Under the pieces are notes generated by a model, which saw nothing but the letters and a program-made list of their open reading frames with translations, was not told the origin of the DNA and searched no databases. The translations under genes were made by a program, and so were the position numbers. Positions 52,762-61,499 of a stretch of 64,000 nucleotides of DNA are shown here, one piece after another (position 1 is the stretch's first letter; every line of letters begins with the position of its first letter). The stretch comes from SCGC-AAA076-P13 sp905478035 (lineage in GTDB: Bacteria; Pseudomonadota; Gammaproteobacteria; Magnimaribacterales; D2472): assembly GCA_943846785.1 (NCBI GenBank), contig OX044367.1, positions 496,001-560,000 on the forward strand. The letters run 5' to 3'.

Positions 52762-53760
52762 ATGACAGATAAAAATAATAAACTTTCTGAATACATCCCT
52801 CAGAAAGATACCATTGAAGATCAAAAATTTCTTGATTTTGAGAAGCCTATCCAGGAAATTTCTGAAAAAATACTAGCATTAAAAAATGCTGATATAGATA
52901 GTCCAGAATTGAATGCACAAATTTTGACGCTGCAAAAAGAAAGAGATCAGCTTACAAAAAAAATCTATTCAAAGTTATCAATTTGGCAAACAGTCCAAGT
53001 TGCCAGACATCCTCAAAGGCCTCATACACTAGATTTCATATCAAGAATCTTTTCAGATTTTGATGAACTACATGGAGATAGACAGTTTGCAGACGATGCA
53101 GCAATTGTTGGCGGCATAGCATATCTGGAAAACACACCAGTTATGATTATTGGGCATGAAAAAGGAAGAGAGACAGAGGAGAAAGTAAAAAGAAATTTTG
53201 GCATGCCTCAACCTGAGGGTTATAGAAAAGCTAAAAGGTTAATGAGTTTTGCTGAACAATTTTCTCTGCCTGTAATAACTTTTATTGATACTGCTGGGGC
53301 ATATCCAGGGGTCGAAGGTGAGGAGAGAGGTCAAAGTGAAGCTATTGCTAGAAATCTTGCAGTTATGTCAGAGCTTAAAACACCAATAATAGTTGTTATA
53401 ACTGGAGAGGGTGGCTCAGGGGGAGCGCTGGCAATTAGTGTTGGCGACCATTTATCAATGCTTGAATATGCTACATACTCGGTCGCTTCTCCGGAGGCAT
53501 GTGCATCAATTATATGGAGAACAGCTGAAAAGGCACCAGATGCTGCTAATGCCATGAAGGTTTCATCAACTGAACTTAAGAAAATTAATGTAATCGATGA
53601 AATTATTTCAGAGCCATTGGGTGGTGCTCATAGAGACTATGACCTAATCTCTCAAAGCATTAAAGACTCAATAGTGAATAATTTATCTAAACTAAGCTCA
53701 TTATCAACAGATGATTTAGTGAAAAGAAGGTATGAAAGACTTTTAGATATTGGTTCTTAA
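52762..53760 (+). CDS. accA: Acetyl-CoA carboxylase carboxyltransferase subunit alpha
   Basis: 332 residues (E. coli 319), with a slightly longer N-terminus. Conserved blocks: VARHPQRPHTLDFISRIF, ELHGDRQFADDAAIVGG, GMPQPEGYRKAKRLM and TGEGGSGGALAISVGD. With AccD it transfers carboxyl to acetyl-CoA for fatty-acid synthesis. dnaE-accA-tilS is the E. coli order. Confidence 0.98.
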   Translation: MTDKNNKLSEYIPQKDTIEDQKFLDFEKPIQEISEKILALKNADIDSPELNAQILTLQKERDQLTKKIYSKLSIWQTVQVARHPQRPHTLDFISRIFSDFDELHGDRQFADDAAIVGGIAYLENTPVMIIGHEKGRETEEKVKRNFGMPQPEGYRKAKRLMSFAEQFSLPVITFIDTAGAYPGVEGEERGQSEAIARNLAVMSELKTPIIVVITGEGGSGGALAISVGDHLSMLEYATYSVASPEACASIIWRTAEKAPDAANAMKVSSTELKKINVIDEIISEPLGGAHRDYDLISQSIKDSIVNNLSKLSSLSTDDLVKRRYERLLDIGS

Positions 53761-53763
53761 GTT

Positions 53764-54717
53764 GTGCTGAAAATTAATTTAGAAAAGCATTTAAACTTTG
53801 ATAATAAAATTTATATTGCGTTTAGTGGAGGAAGTGACTCTTCTGCCTTGTTATATTTGATCTCTGATCTGAGAGATAGATATGAATTCAACCTCGAAGC
53901 AATTCACATTAATCATAACCTTTCACATGATAGTAAGAAATGGGAGGATCATTGCAAGACCATCTGTAAAAATCTTAGTGTACCAATAATAGTGAGGTCT
54001 GTTGAAATTAAACCAAGTGGTGATGGTCTTGAATCTGCTGCAAGAAAATCAAGATATAGTGAATTTGAAAGTATTCTTCAAAAAGATGATCAATTACTAA
54101 TGGCACATCATGCTGATGATGTTGCTGAAACTTTTTTTCTAAGACTGTTTAGAGGAACAGGTTCTGATGGACTAGGAGGGCCAAAGATACGAAGATCAGT
54201 TGGCAAAGGAACGCTGATAAGACCTCTTTTGGATTCTTCTAAAAAAGAATTACTAGATTTCATTAAACAAAGGGATATAAAATTTATTAATGATTTATCT
54301 AATTTTGAAGTAAATCAAGATAGAAATTTCATTAGAAATAACTTGATGCCATTAATTGGTGAAAGGTGGAGTAATGTATCATCAAGAATATCTAATGCCT
54401 CTAAACTTCTTCAAGAAAGAAATAAAACTTTTTCTGATCTATTTATTTCAAAGTACAAAAATTTAATAGGCCCAAAAATCCCAATCAAGGAACTAAAGAA
54501 ACTAGATTCATTAACAGCTATAGATATTATTAGATATTCAATCAAAGAACAGGGAATAGCTTATCCAAACAAGAAAGTTTCTCAAGAAATTATAAAAGTA
54601 TTTTTATTATCAAGTCCAGGTCCCAATGCAGAAGTTAGTTGGTCAAGAGCAGATATGGATCAACCGGGCGGTAGACTATGCAAAAAAGATGGACATATTA
54701 TTATTTTAAAAAGGTAG
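53764..54717 (+). CDS. tilS: tRNA(Ile)-lysidine synthase, short form
   Basis: 317 residues against about 432 in E. coli. GTG start 3 nt after accA. The PP-loop ATP site IAFSGGSDSSALLYL is at residues 17-31; HADDVAETFFLRLFRGTG and the adjacent GG segment follow. The middle domain ends with DQPGGRLCKKDGHIII. The separate C-terminal domain of E. coli TilS is missing, as in some thermophile versions. Makes lysidine-34 in the AUA-decoding tRNA. Confidence 0.95.
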   Translation: MLKINLEKHLNFDNKIYIAFSGGSDSSALLYLISDLRDRYEFNLEAIHINHNLSHDSKKWEDHCKTICKNLSVPIIVRSVEIKPSGDGLESAARKSRYSEFESILQKDDQLLMAHHADDVAETFFLRLFRGTGSDGLGGPKIRRSVGKGTLIRPLLDSSKKELLDFIKQRDIKFINDLSNFEVNQDRNFIRNNLMPLIGERWSNVSSRISNASKLLQERNKTFSDLFISKYKNLIGPKIPIKELKKLDSLTAIDIIRYSIKEQGIAYPNKKVSQEIIKVFLLSSPGPNAEVSWSRADMDQPGGRLCKKDGHIIILKR

Positions 54718-54744
54718 CTTATATAATATAAGGGGAGACACAAT

Positions 54745-55518
54745 ATGAAATTTGAAACATTAGAATTAGTAAAACAACAAAAAATAGCAACTATTACATT
54801 TAATAGACCAGAACTCTTAAATGCTGTTAATGAACAATTTATATGGGACTTTCAAAAAGCTACCAGTGATGTAAAAGATGACGATGATATAAAAGTATTA
54901 ATTATAAATGCTTCAGGAAGAGGGTTTTGTGCTGGAGCAGACTTAAGTGAAAGAGAGTCAACTTGGGAAGGATCTCAGGATGCTTTGATGAGAGGTTTCA
55001 AACCTTTTTTTGAGAATATTATCTCTATGCCCAAGCCTGTCATTGCAGCCGTGCAAGGTCCAGCAGCCGGAGTTGGAGCTTCAATAGCAATGTCATGCGA
55101 TCTACGAGTAATGTCTGAAAATGGATATATTTTGTCTGTCTTTAGTAATATTGCATTAGTGCCTGACGGAGGATTATCATGGTTTTTGCCAAGATTTATG
55201 GGGTATTCAAAAGCATATGAGTACGCTATAGAAGCAAAGAAAATAATGTCTGATGAATGTTTACACTTTGGAATGGTTAATAAAGTAGTACCTGAAGAAG
55301 AGCTAATGAAATCTACTATGGACTGGGCAAAAAAGCTTGCAAAAAGATCATCTCAATCTTTAGCACATACAAAAAAGCTTATGAGAGATTCTCTTCACAA
55401 TGATTATTGGAAAACTTTTTCAGATGAAGCAGAAATTCAAAATAATCTTACAAGAAGTCCACAAAACTATGAAGCAGTGTCAGCTTTCTTTGAAAAAAGA
55501 GAGCCCAATTTTGATTAG
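54745..55518 (+). CDS. Enoyl-CoA hydratase/isomerase family protein
   Basis: 257 residues, crotonase fold. NRPELLNAVNEQF, FCAGADLSERES near residue 59, and GPAAGVGASIAMSCDLR near 105. The catalytic loop reads IALVPDGGLSWFLPR: Asp replaces Glu-164 and the first catalytic Glu is absent, as in PaaG-like isomerases. It has a strong AGGGGAG ribosome binding site and a TATAAT at 54722-54727, so it may be transcribed separately from tilS. Exact substrate unknown. Converges on leuA with a 4-nt overlap. Confidence 0.87.
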   Translation: MKFETLELVKQQKIATITFNRPELLNAVNEQFIWDFQKATSDVKDDDDIKVLIINASGRGFCAGADLSERESTWEGSQDALMRGFKPFFENIISMPKPVIAAVQGPAAGVGASIAMSCDLRVMSENGYILSVFSNIALVPDGGLSWFLPRFMGYSKAYEYAIEAKKIMSDECLHFGMVNKVVPEEELMKSTMDWAKKLAKRSSQSLAHTKKLMRDSLHNDYWKTFSDEAEIQNNLTRSPQNYEAVSAFFEKREPNFD

Positions 55519-57170
55519 CTATTTAACTTGCTAAGCCCAACAATAATCGCTTCAAAAGAAGCTATTGTGGTGTTTGGATTAATGCCTACTCCCCAACTAG
55601 TTTTACCATCACGTTCTAGTTCAATATAAGCAGCTGCTTTAGCATCTGATCCGGACGATATTGCTGATTGATGGTAATCAGAAACTTTTATTTCAGTACC
55701 AATTTTCTTTGTAAGCCCATTCATTAAAGAGTCAATAGGCCCATTTCCCGAACCACTAATAGCAACCTCATTACCATTTATGTTCAAATTTAAATTTAAA
55801 TGATGAACACCATTTTCTGACGAGGATGTGTGATTTAAGTAAGAAAATCCTTCTTTTGGAATTAAAAAATTAGTTTCAAATATCTCCCAAATCTGTGAGG
55901 TATTTATTTCTTTTCCAGAATCATCAGCTAATTTTTGTATTTTCTGGCTCATGCTTATCTGAAGTCTTCTAGGTAACGATACGCCATGATCTTTTTCAAG
56001 TAAAAAAGCTACTCCTCCCTTACCAGATTGAGAGTTTATTCGAACTACAGCTTCATAACTTCTTCCGAGATCAGCAGGGTCAATTGGAAGATATGGTACT
56101 TCCCAAATAGGATTGTTGGATTCTCTCATTCCTTGGAAACCTTTTTTAATCGCATCCTGATGAGATCCTGAAAAGGCAGTAAAAACAAGGTCTCCTGCAT
56201 AGGGGTGTCTAGGATGAACGGGAAGTTGATTGCAATATTCAACTTCACGCATAACCTTATTTATATTTGAGAAATCTAGATTTGAGTTGATTCCTTGTGT
56301 GAACATATTTAATGCCAAGGTAACAATATCTACATTTCCTGTTCTTTCCCCATTACCAAAGAGGGTGCCTTCAACTCTATCAGCTCCTGCCATTAACCCA
56401 AATTCAGAAGCTGCCACAGCAGTTCCTCTATCATTATGAGGATGGAGACTTAAGCATATGTCATCCCTATTCTTAAGATTTTCATTCATCCATTCTATTT
56501 GATCGCCATAAATATTAGGTGTCGACATTTCTACTGTCGCTGGTAAATTAATTATTATTTTATGATTAGAAACTTCTCTTAGAATTTCTACTACAGCATC
56601 ACAAACCTCGGCAGCATACTCAAGCTCAGTACCTGTAAAACTTTCAGGAGAATATTCAAAACGCCAGTCCGTATCGGGGTTTTGCAATGCAAGATCTTTT
56701 ATTTTTTTAGCACCATTTATTGCTATATCTTTTATTCCAGTTTTATCTTGCTTGAATACAACTTTTCTTTGCAAAGTAGATGTTGAGTTATAAAAATGGA
56801 CTATTGCTTGAGGTATTCCTTTAAGAGATTCAAAAGTTCTATCTATTAATTCATCTCTTGATTGAGTTAGAACCTGAATAGTTACATCAGATGGGATTTT
56901 TTTTGATTCTATTAGATCTCTTACAAAGTCAAAGTCTGTTTGCGAAGCCGAAGGAAAACCAACCTCTATTTCTTTAAAACCAAGACCACAAAGAAGAGAA
57001 AACATTCGATCTTTTCTTTCAGCACCCATAGGTTCTATAAGAGCTTGATTGCCATCTCTAAGATCAACCGAGCACCATGAAGGTGCTTTATTTATAACTT
57101 TTGCAGGCCACTTTCTATTATCAAGTTTAATTGGTTCAAAAGGCTTATATTTGTTTACTAGATTATCCAT
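55515..57170 (-). CDS. leuA: 2-isopropylmalate synthase, long type
   Basis: 551 residues. N-terminal PAKVINKAPSWCSVDLRDGNQALIEP is typical of the Pseudomonas/Mycobacterium type rather than the E. coli type. TIM barrel with SLHPHNDRGTAVAASEFGLMAGADRVEGT near residues 240-270. The C-terminal regulatory domain is present (ISGSGNGPIDSLMNGL), so leucine feedback is likely. Commits carbon to leucine. Diverges from the holD-like gene over 33 nt. Confidence 0.96.
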   Translation of the reverse strand: MDNLVNKYKPFEPIKLDNRKWPAKVINKAPSWCSVDLRDGNQALIEPMGAERKDRMFSLLCGLGFKEIEVGFPSASQTDFDFVRDLIESKKIPSDVTIQVLTQSRDELIDRTFESLKGIPQAIVHFYNSTSTLQRKVVFKQDKTGIKDIAINGAKKIKDLALQNPDTDWRFEYSPESFTGTELEYAAEVCDAVVEILREVSNHKIIINLPATVEMSTPNIYGDQIEWMNENLKNRDDICLSLHPHNDRGTAVAASEFGLMAGADRVEGTLFGNGERTGNVDIVTLALNMFTQGINSNLDFSNINKVMREVEYCNQLPVHPRHPYAGDLVFTAFSGSHQDAIKKGFQGMRESNNPIWEVPYLPIDPADLGRSYEAVVRINSQSGKGGVAFLLEKDHGVSLPRRLQISMSQKIQKLADDSGKEINTSQIWEIFETNFLIPKEGFSYLNHTSSSENGVHHLNLNLNINGNEVAISGSGNGPIDSLMNGLTKKIGTEIKVSDYHQSAISSGSDAKAAAYIELERDGKTSWGVGINPNTTIASFEAIIVGLSKLNS

Positions 57171-57203
57171 TTTGTATTAAGTAAATGTTAATATTTTATT
57201 TCT

Positions 57204-57644
57204 ATGATTACTTCATCTATTAAAACCAACCTTATCTTAAAAGAGATTGGTGTTACAAGGTATTCTTTTCGCTCAGATAAAGAAACAACCAATGATCAAG
57301 AGATTTATACTTATCAAAAAGGGAATATTCTAACATTACTTGATATTTGTTTTAATGATTTATCTGAAGATCAAGCAAGCCTTCTCAAGGCTATTGTTAA
57401 TGCTATTAAGCCCAATCAATCAAATGAGATAATTGAAACTATACATTTTGAATCAACCAAAGACTTGGAAAAAATAATTTCATCAAAGAAGGAGTTGGCT
57501 GGAATTATTATTTTTAATAATGACAATTATCAAATAAATATGCCTATACCAGTAATAAGGTCTAATACTTTACAAGAAATAATAAAAACACCTAGCTTAA
57601 AAAAGCCTTTATGGGAAAAAATAAAAAAAGATCTCGTTAAATAA
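57204..57644 (+). CDS. holD: Probable DNA polymerase III psi subunit (HolD-like)
   Basis: 146 residues with weak but position-consistent similarity to HolD: an N-terminal LKEIGVTRYSFR (compare LQQLGITQWSLR in E. coli) and a C-terminal KKPLWEKIKKDL (compare RAALWQQI). The N-terminal segment of HolD contacts DnaX. It overlaps rimI by one base, the holD-rimI order of E. coli. The middle is not recognisable. Function rests on context plus two short motifs. Confidence 0.68.
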   Translation: MITSSIKTNLILKEIGVTRYSFRSDKETTNDQEIYTYQKGNILTLLDICFNDLSEDQASLLKAIVNAIKPNQSNEIIETIHFESTKDLEKIISSKKELAGIIIFNNDNYQINMPIPVIRSNTLQEIIKTPSLKKPLWEKIKKDLVK

Positions 57645-58081
57645 TGTACAAAATCTCATTACTAGATATCAGCGATCTTGAAGAGGCATATAGAATTGAA
57701 GTTTCAACCAATCCATCACCATGGTCATTTGATAACTTTAAGTCCTCTTTTGAGGTTGGTCATCATGGTCTAGTATGCAAAGAAGAAGGAAGAATACTGG
57801 GTTTTTTAATTTTTTCTCCAATAAGACCAGAAGCGCATCTTTTAAATATTGCAGTTAAAGAAAGTGAGCAGTCTAAAGGCATGGGATCATTGTTAGTTAA
57901 ATCTATGTTCAGTCAGTGCAAGGCGATGGGAGTCAAAAAAATCTTTCTTGAGGTACGAATAAGTAATGAGAAAGCAATAAAATTTTATCAAAAATACGGA
58001 TTTCAAAAGGATGCCATAAGAGAAAAATATTATTCTGGAGATAATCCTGAGGATGCGTTGTTGATGTCTATAGAATTCTGA
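57644..58081 (+). CDS. rimI: Ribosomal-protein S18 alanine N-acetyltransferase RimI
   Basis: 145-residue GNAT protein. The acetyl-CoA loop is LLNIAVKESEQSKGMGSLLVKSM near residues 65-87, and the C-terminal part has FLEVRISNEKAIKFYQKYGFQKDAIREKYY, typical of RimI. Acetylates the N-terminus of S18 in E. coli. Converges on a glutathione peroxidase with 2 nt between stops. Confidence 0.92.
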   Translation: MYKISLLDISDLEEAYRIEVSTNPSPWSFDNFKSSFEVGHHGLVCKEEGRILGFLIFSPIRPEAHLLNIAVKESEQSKGMGSLLVKSMFSQCKAMGVKKIFLEVRISNEKAIKFYQKYGFQKDAIREKYYSGDNPEDALLMSIEF

Positions 58082-58083
58082 TA

Positions 58084-58566
58084 TCAGAGTAACTTAATGA
58101 TATCTGATTCAATAGATTCCGGTTTGGTTGTTGGTCCATATCGCTTCACAACCTCACCATCTTTATTAACTAAGAATTTTGAGAAATTCCATTTAATATT
58201 TTTTGTTCCCATTACTCCAGGACGCTCATTTTTTAGAAAATCATAAAATGGATCAGTATCCTTACCATTCACATCAATCTTATTAAAAATATTGAATGAG
58301 ACATCATATTTTTCAGTACAAAAAAATTGTATTTCTTCGTTTGATCCAGGTTCTTGTCCTTTAAACTGATTACAAGGGAATCCAAGAACCTCTAATCCAT
58401 CTTTGGCATATTTACTATATAATTTTTGAAGTCCCTCATACTGATAAGTGAATCCGCATTGACTTGCAACATTGACTACCAATAAAACTTTATTCTTAAA
58501 TGAACCAATCGAAATTTCATTCATATTGGCATCTTTTACAACATGATCATAAATATTTTTAGACAT
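58084..58566 (-). CDS. Glutathione peroxidase family protein (copy 1)
   Basis: 160 residues. Catalytic Cys in NVASQCGFTYQYEGL near residue 37, Gln in LGFPCNQFKGQEPG, and Trp/Asn in IKWNFSKFLV. Cysteine, not selenocysteine. Such enzymes reduce hydroperoxides, in bacteria often with thioredoxin. It overlaps copy 2 upstream by 8 nt. An 87-bp internal segment is 93% identical to copy 2. Confidence 0.94.
   Translation of the reverse strand: MSKNIYDHVVKDANMNEISIGSFKNKVLLVVNVASQCGFTYQYEGLQKLYSKYAKDGLEVLGFPCNQFKGQEPGSNEEIQFFCTEKYDVSFNIFNKIDVNGKDTDPFYDFLKNERPGVMGTKNIKWNFSKFLVNKDGEVVKRYGPTTKPESIESDIIKLL
58300..58386. repeat. Conserved duplicate segment, copy 1
   Basis: 87 bp matching 58781-58867 (offset 481 bp) with 6 differences by eye. 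It covers the codons around CNQF to CTEKYDVSF in the two peroxidases. Confidence 0.85.
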
Positions 58567-59044
58567 TTAGAAGCTCCTCTATATCTTTTTTTATTTCTTC
58601 AGGCTCAGTTTTTGGCCCGAATCTCATGATTATTTCACCATCTCTACTAACTAAGAATTTTGTAAAATTCCATTCAATATCATCAGATCCAGATTCAGAG
58701 GGGTTGTCTTTTTTTAAGAATTGATAAATTGGGGCTGCGCTATCACCATTGACATCGATTTTATCAAACAAGCTAAAACTGACATCATACTTTTCAGTAC
58801 AAAAAAATTGTATTTCTTCATTTGATCCAGGTTCTTGAGCTCCAAACTGATTACAAGGGAATCCAAGGATTTCTAAACCATCTGCATTATATTTATTATG
58901 CAGATCCTGAAGTGCCTCATACTGATATGTAAGGCCGCATTCACTTGCAACATTAACAATTAATAAAACTTTATTTTTGAATTCATTTAAAGTTATATCA
59001 GTCATGTCAGATTTTTTTACAACTTGGCTATATAGATTTGACAT
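58559..59044 (-). CDS. Glutathione peroxidase family protein (copy 2)
   Basis: 161 residues, tandem paralogue of the previous gene. Catalytic Cys in NVASECGLTYQYEAL, Gln in LGFPCNQFGAQEPG, Trp in IEWNFTKFLV. The two copies share the same overall plan and N-terminus (MSxxxYxxVVKxxxM), indicating local duplication. Its stop overlaps the start of copy 1, so the two are likely co-transcribed and coupled. Confidence 0.94.
   Translation of the reverse strand: MSNLYSQVVKKSDMTDITLNEFKNKVLLIVNVASECGLTYQYEALQDLHNKYNADGLEILGFPCNQFGAQEPGSNEEIQFFCTEKYDVSFSLFDKIDVNGDSAAPIYQFLKKDNPSESGSDDIEWNFTKFLVSRDGEIIMRFGPKTEPEEIKKDIEELLNV
58781..58867. repeat. Conserved duplicate segment, copy 2
   Basis: Partner of 58300-58386. 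Flanking parts of the two genes are clearly more diverged, so this block may have been homogenised by gene conversion or be held by strong constraint. Confidence 0.85.
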
Positions 59045-59082
59045 TATTTCTTCCTATTTAGTTTGAATTAAAAGAGTTTACA

Positions 59083-59102
59083 GAACTCACAAGTGAGAGT
59101 TC
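59083..59102. repeat. Imperfect inverted repeat upstream of the ElaA-like gene
   Basis: GAACTCAC at 59083-59090 and GTGAGAGTTC at 59093-59102 are inverted with a 2-nt bulge. It lies just upstream of a TATAAT (59111-59116), in the place of an operator. No known regulator site is recognised. Confidence 0.4.
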
Positions 59103-59143
59103 CATTATTATATAATTGTTTGCAGTCAATAAATCATCTAAAT

Positions 59144-59602
59144 GTGAAAAAAGTAAACTATATTTGGAAAACATTCTCAGATCTAACAAGAGATGAGTTA
59201 TATGAGATGATTCATTTAAGACAAAAGGTTTTCATTGTTGAACAAGATTGCCCATATTTAGATGCAGATTTTTCAGATCAAGATGCATTTCACTTGCTTG
59301 GTTATGATGACGAGGGTCTTATTTCTTATTTAAGGGCTTTTCCTCCTGGAATTAAATACGAAGGAGCATCTCTAGGCAGGATAGTTGTAGATGATTCTAA
59401 GAGAGGAGAACAATTGGGACAAAATCTGACGAAAGAGGGTATCTCATATCTCAGCAAGCATTACCCTGATACTGAAATTATTATTTCGGCCCAACATAGA
59501 CTAGAAAATTTTTATTGTGAGCTAGGTTTTACAGCGCGAGGAGAAGTTTACCTAGAAGATGATATTGATCATATACAAATGTATTTTATTCCCACTCAAT
59601 AG
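59144..59602 (+). CDS. elaA: ElaA-like GNAT N-acetyltransferase
   Basis: About 152 residues from GTG 59144. The open frame extends up to GTG 59093, but family alignment (YIWKTFSDLTRDELYEM) and a TATAAT at 59111-59116 favour the later start. ElaA signature LRQKVFIVEQDCPYLDADFSDQDAFHLLGY; acetyl-CoA loop ASLGRIVVDDSKRGEQLGQNL; C-terminal ENFYCELGFTARGEVYLEDDIDHIQM. Substrate unknown. Converges on the ABC permease. Confidence 0.88.
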   Translation: MKKVNYIWKTFSDLTRDELYEMIHLRQKVFIVEQDCPYLDADFSDQDAFHLLGYDDEGLISYLRAFPPGIKYEGASLGRIVVDDSKRGEQLGQNLTKEGISYLSKHYPDTEIIISAQHRLENFYCELGFTARGEVYLEDDIDHIQMYFIPTQ

Positions 59603-59632
59603 TCATATAAAGGTTGTTGAAGATACCATAAA

Positions 59633-60721
59633 TTACCCTGCAACCTCTTTCCATACAAATAGCTTTGTTGAGATAAAGGCACCTATAATAATCCATATGC
59701 TTATTCCAATCATGTTCTTATAAACAGCCAATAATGAAAGGCCGTCACTAGAAATCGATCTCATGGCATCTGCAACTATTGAAAGAGGTAATATTTCTGA
59801 AAATGGTTGAATAAATTCGGGTAAAGTTTCTATTGGAAAAAAAACCCCTGACATAACTATCTGAGGATAAATAAAAATAGAAGCTATCACACCAACCGAT
59901 TCTTGAGTTTTAGCCAAGCTCCCAATTGAAAACCCTAAAGTTAGAAACATTAATACGCTAACCATAATAACGAAAAATAAATGGGCAATGCTCCCAACAA
60001 TATTTACATCTAAAAAGAAAAAGGCAAAACTAAAAATAACACTCAACTGACCAAGAACAATAACCATACGAGCAACAACTATTGCAGAGACAAAATCTAT
60101 TGGTTTAATTGGAGTAACAAACAATCTTTTAAGTATTCCTCTTCTTCTAAATTCAACAACATTAAATCCGCTACCAGCAATACTGAGGTTCATAAGCATA
60201 AATGCCATAATACCTGGCAATAAAAAATCTAAGTAAGTTTGAGTTCTTGCTTTAATATCTTCTATATCAAGGCTAAACATAGGTATTTTCTCAGAAATTT
60301 CTCTCTCAACACTCATGAGTGTCTCATTGATAATTGGCTTTATGGCCTCAATAAAATTAATTTGTGATTTGTCTGCTAGTAATTTGATATTTGTTGTTTT
60401 ATTTGTATTTCCCATATCATTTGGTAGTACAAGTATTAATGTCAGTTCACCTTTAATAAGTTTATTTCTTAGACTATCTTCATCAGATTGATTGATATTA
60501 AATAATGCATTGTTAGAAAGTTTATTAATAAACTCTTTAGAAATATTTGAGTTCGAGTTGTCAACCAGACCAATATCTACCGGGTCTCTTTCTCCATTAT
60601 TCAAGCCCACAATTCCTAAAATTACAACTGGTAGTAAGAGACTAAAAAAAATATATTGCTTATTTCTGAGAAATATCTGAATAAAAACTTTAGTTAAATA
60701 TAATTGAGGTTTGCTAAGCAT
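59633..60721 (-). CDS. ABC-2 type transporter permease
   Basis: 362 residues. One N-terminal membrane segment (residues 25-42) is followed by a periplasmic domain (about 45-165) and five C-terminal membrane segments. The motif FRRRGILKRLFVTPIKPIDFVSA is the ABC-2 coupling region. It is probably an exporter half; substrate unknown. One base separates it from the ATPase gene. Drug/natamycin-type (NatB-, DrrB-like) exporters have this plan. Confidence 0.9.
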   Translation of the reverse strand: MLSKPQLYLTKVFIQIFLRNKQYIFFSLLLPVVILGIVGLNNGERDPVDIGLVDNSNSNISKEFINKLSNNALFNINQSDEDSLRNKLIKGELTLILVLPNDMGNTNKTTNIKLLADKSQINFIEAIKPIINETLMSVEREISEKIPMFSLDIEDIKARTQTYLDFLLPGIMAFMLMNLSIAGSGFNVVEFRRRGILKRLFVTPIKPIDFVSAIVVARMVIVLGQLSVIFSFAFFFLDVNIVGSIAHLFFVIMVSVLMFLTLGFSIGSLAKTQESVGVIASIFIYPQIVMSGVFFPIETLPEFIQPFSEILPLSIVADAMRSISSDGLSLLAVYKNMIGISIWIIIGAFISTKLFVWKEVAG

Positions 60722-60722
60722 C

Positions 60723-61487
60723 TTAATCTCTTAATCCGTGACCTGTTAAAGCTATAAATACATCTTCCATATTTCCATATTTTATTTCTCTAATTTTATT
60801 AGGAGCATGTTCCATAATTAAGTTTTTGGGGGAATCCTCTGCAATAATTTTGCCATAATCCATAATCGCTATCCTATGGCATAAGAACTCTGCTTCTTCC
60901 ATGTTGTGAGTGGTCAAAACTATAGTCATACCAGTGCTATTAAGTTCTTGGACAAGCTCCCAAATATTTCTCTTTGCTTGAGGATCCAAACCCGTTGTTG
61001 GCTCATCAAGAAATAAAACTAAGGGATTATTGACTAATGCTGAAGCTATTGAAAACCTCTGTTTCTGACCTCCAGATAATTCATTTGCATTAGCATTTGC
61101 TTTGTCTTCTAGTTTTACTCTTTTGAGTAACTCTAGCGGATCATGTGAAGAGTTATATAATGCTAAGAATAATTTAAGTAATTCTACCAATGTCATATTA
61201 TCAAAATATTCATTAGCCTGAAGCTGGACTCCAATGAATTTTTTTACTTCATACGGGTTGCTTGAAACATCGATTGAATTGATTGAGGCCGAGCCTTCAT
61301 CAATATCCTTAAGACCTTCCAGCATTTCGAGAGTCGTGGTCTTACCGGCCCCATTGGGCCCAAGTATCCCAAAGATCTCACCAGAATTAATAGACAAAGA
61401 AACCCCATTTACTGCATTAAAAATCTTTGATTTATCTTCAGGATCTTTATATTTTTTAACAAGGCCTGACGCGTTAATAATACTCAT
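60723..61487 (-). CDS. ABC transporter ATP-binding protein
   Basis: 254 residues. Walker A GPNGAGKTT near residue 43, signature LSGGQKQR near 139, Walker B LVLFLDEPTTGLD, and the H-loop TTHNMEEAEFL. DrrA/NatA-type subunit partnered with the permease downstream. It starts 12 nt after the valS stop without a recognisable ribosome binding site, so it is probably read from the valS transcript. Confidence 0.94.
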   Translation of the reverse strand: MSIINASGLVKKYKDPEDKSKIFNAVNGVSLSINSGEIFGILGPNGAGKTTTLEMLEGLKDIDEGSASINSIDVSSNPYEVKKFIGVQLQANEYFDNMTLVELLKLFLALYNSSHDPLELLKRVKLEDKANANANELSGGQKQRFSIASALVNNPLVLFLDEPTTGLDPQAKRNIWELVQELNSTGMTIVLTTHNMEEAEFLCHRIAIMDYGKIIAEDSPKNLIMEHAPNKIREIKYGNMEDVFIALTGHGLRD

Positions 61488-61499
61488 AGGAGCTTTATT

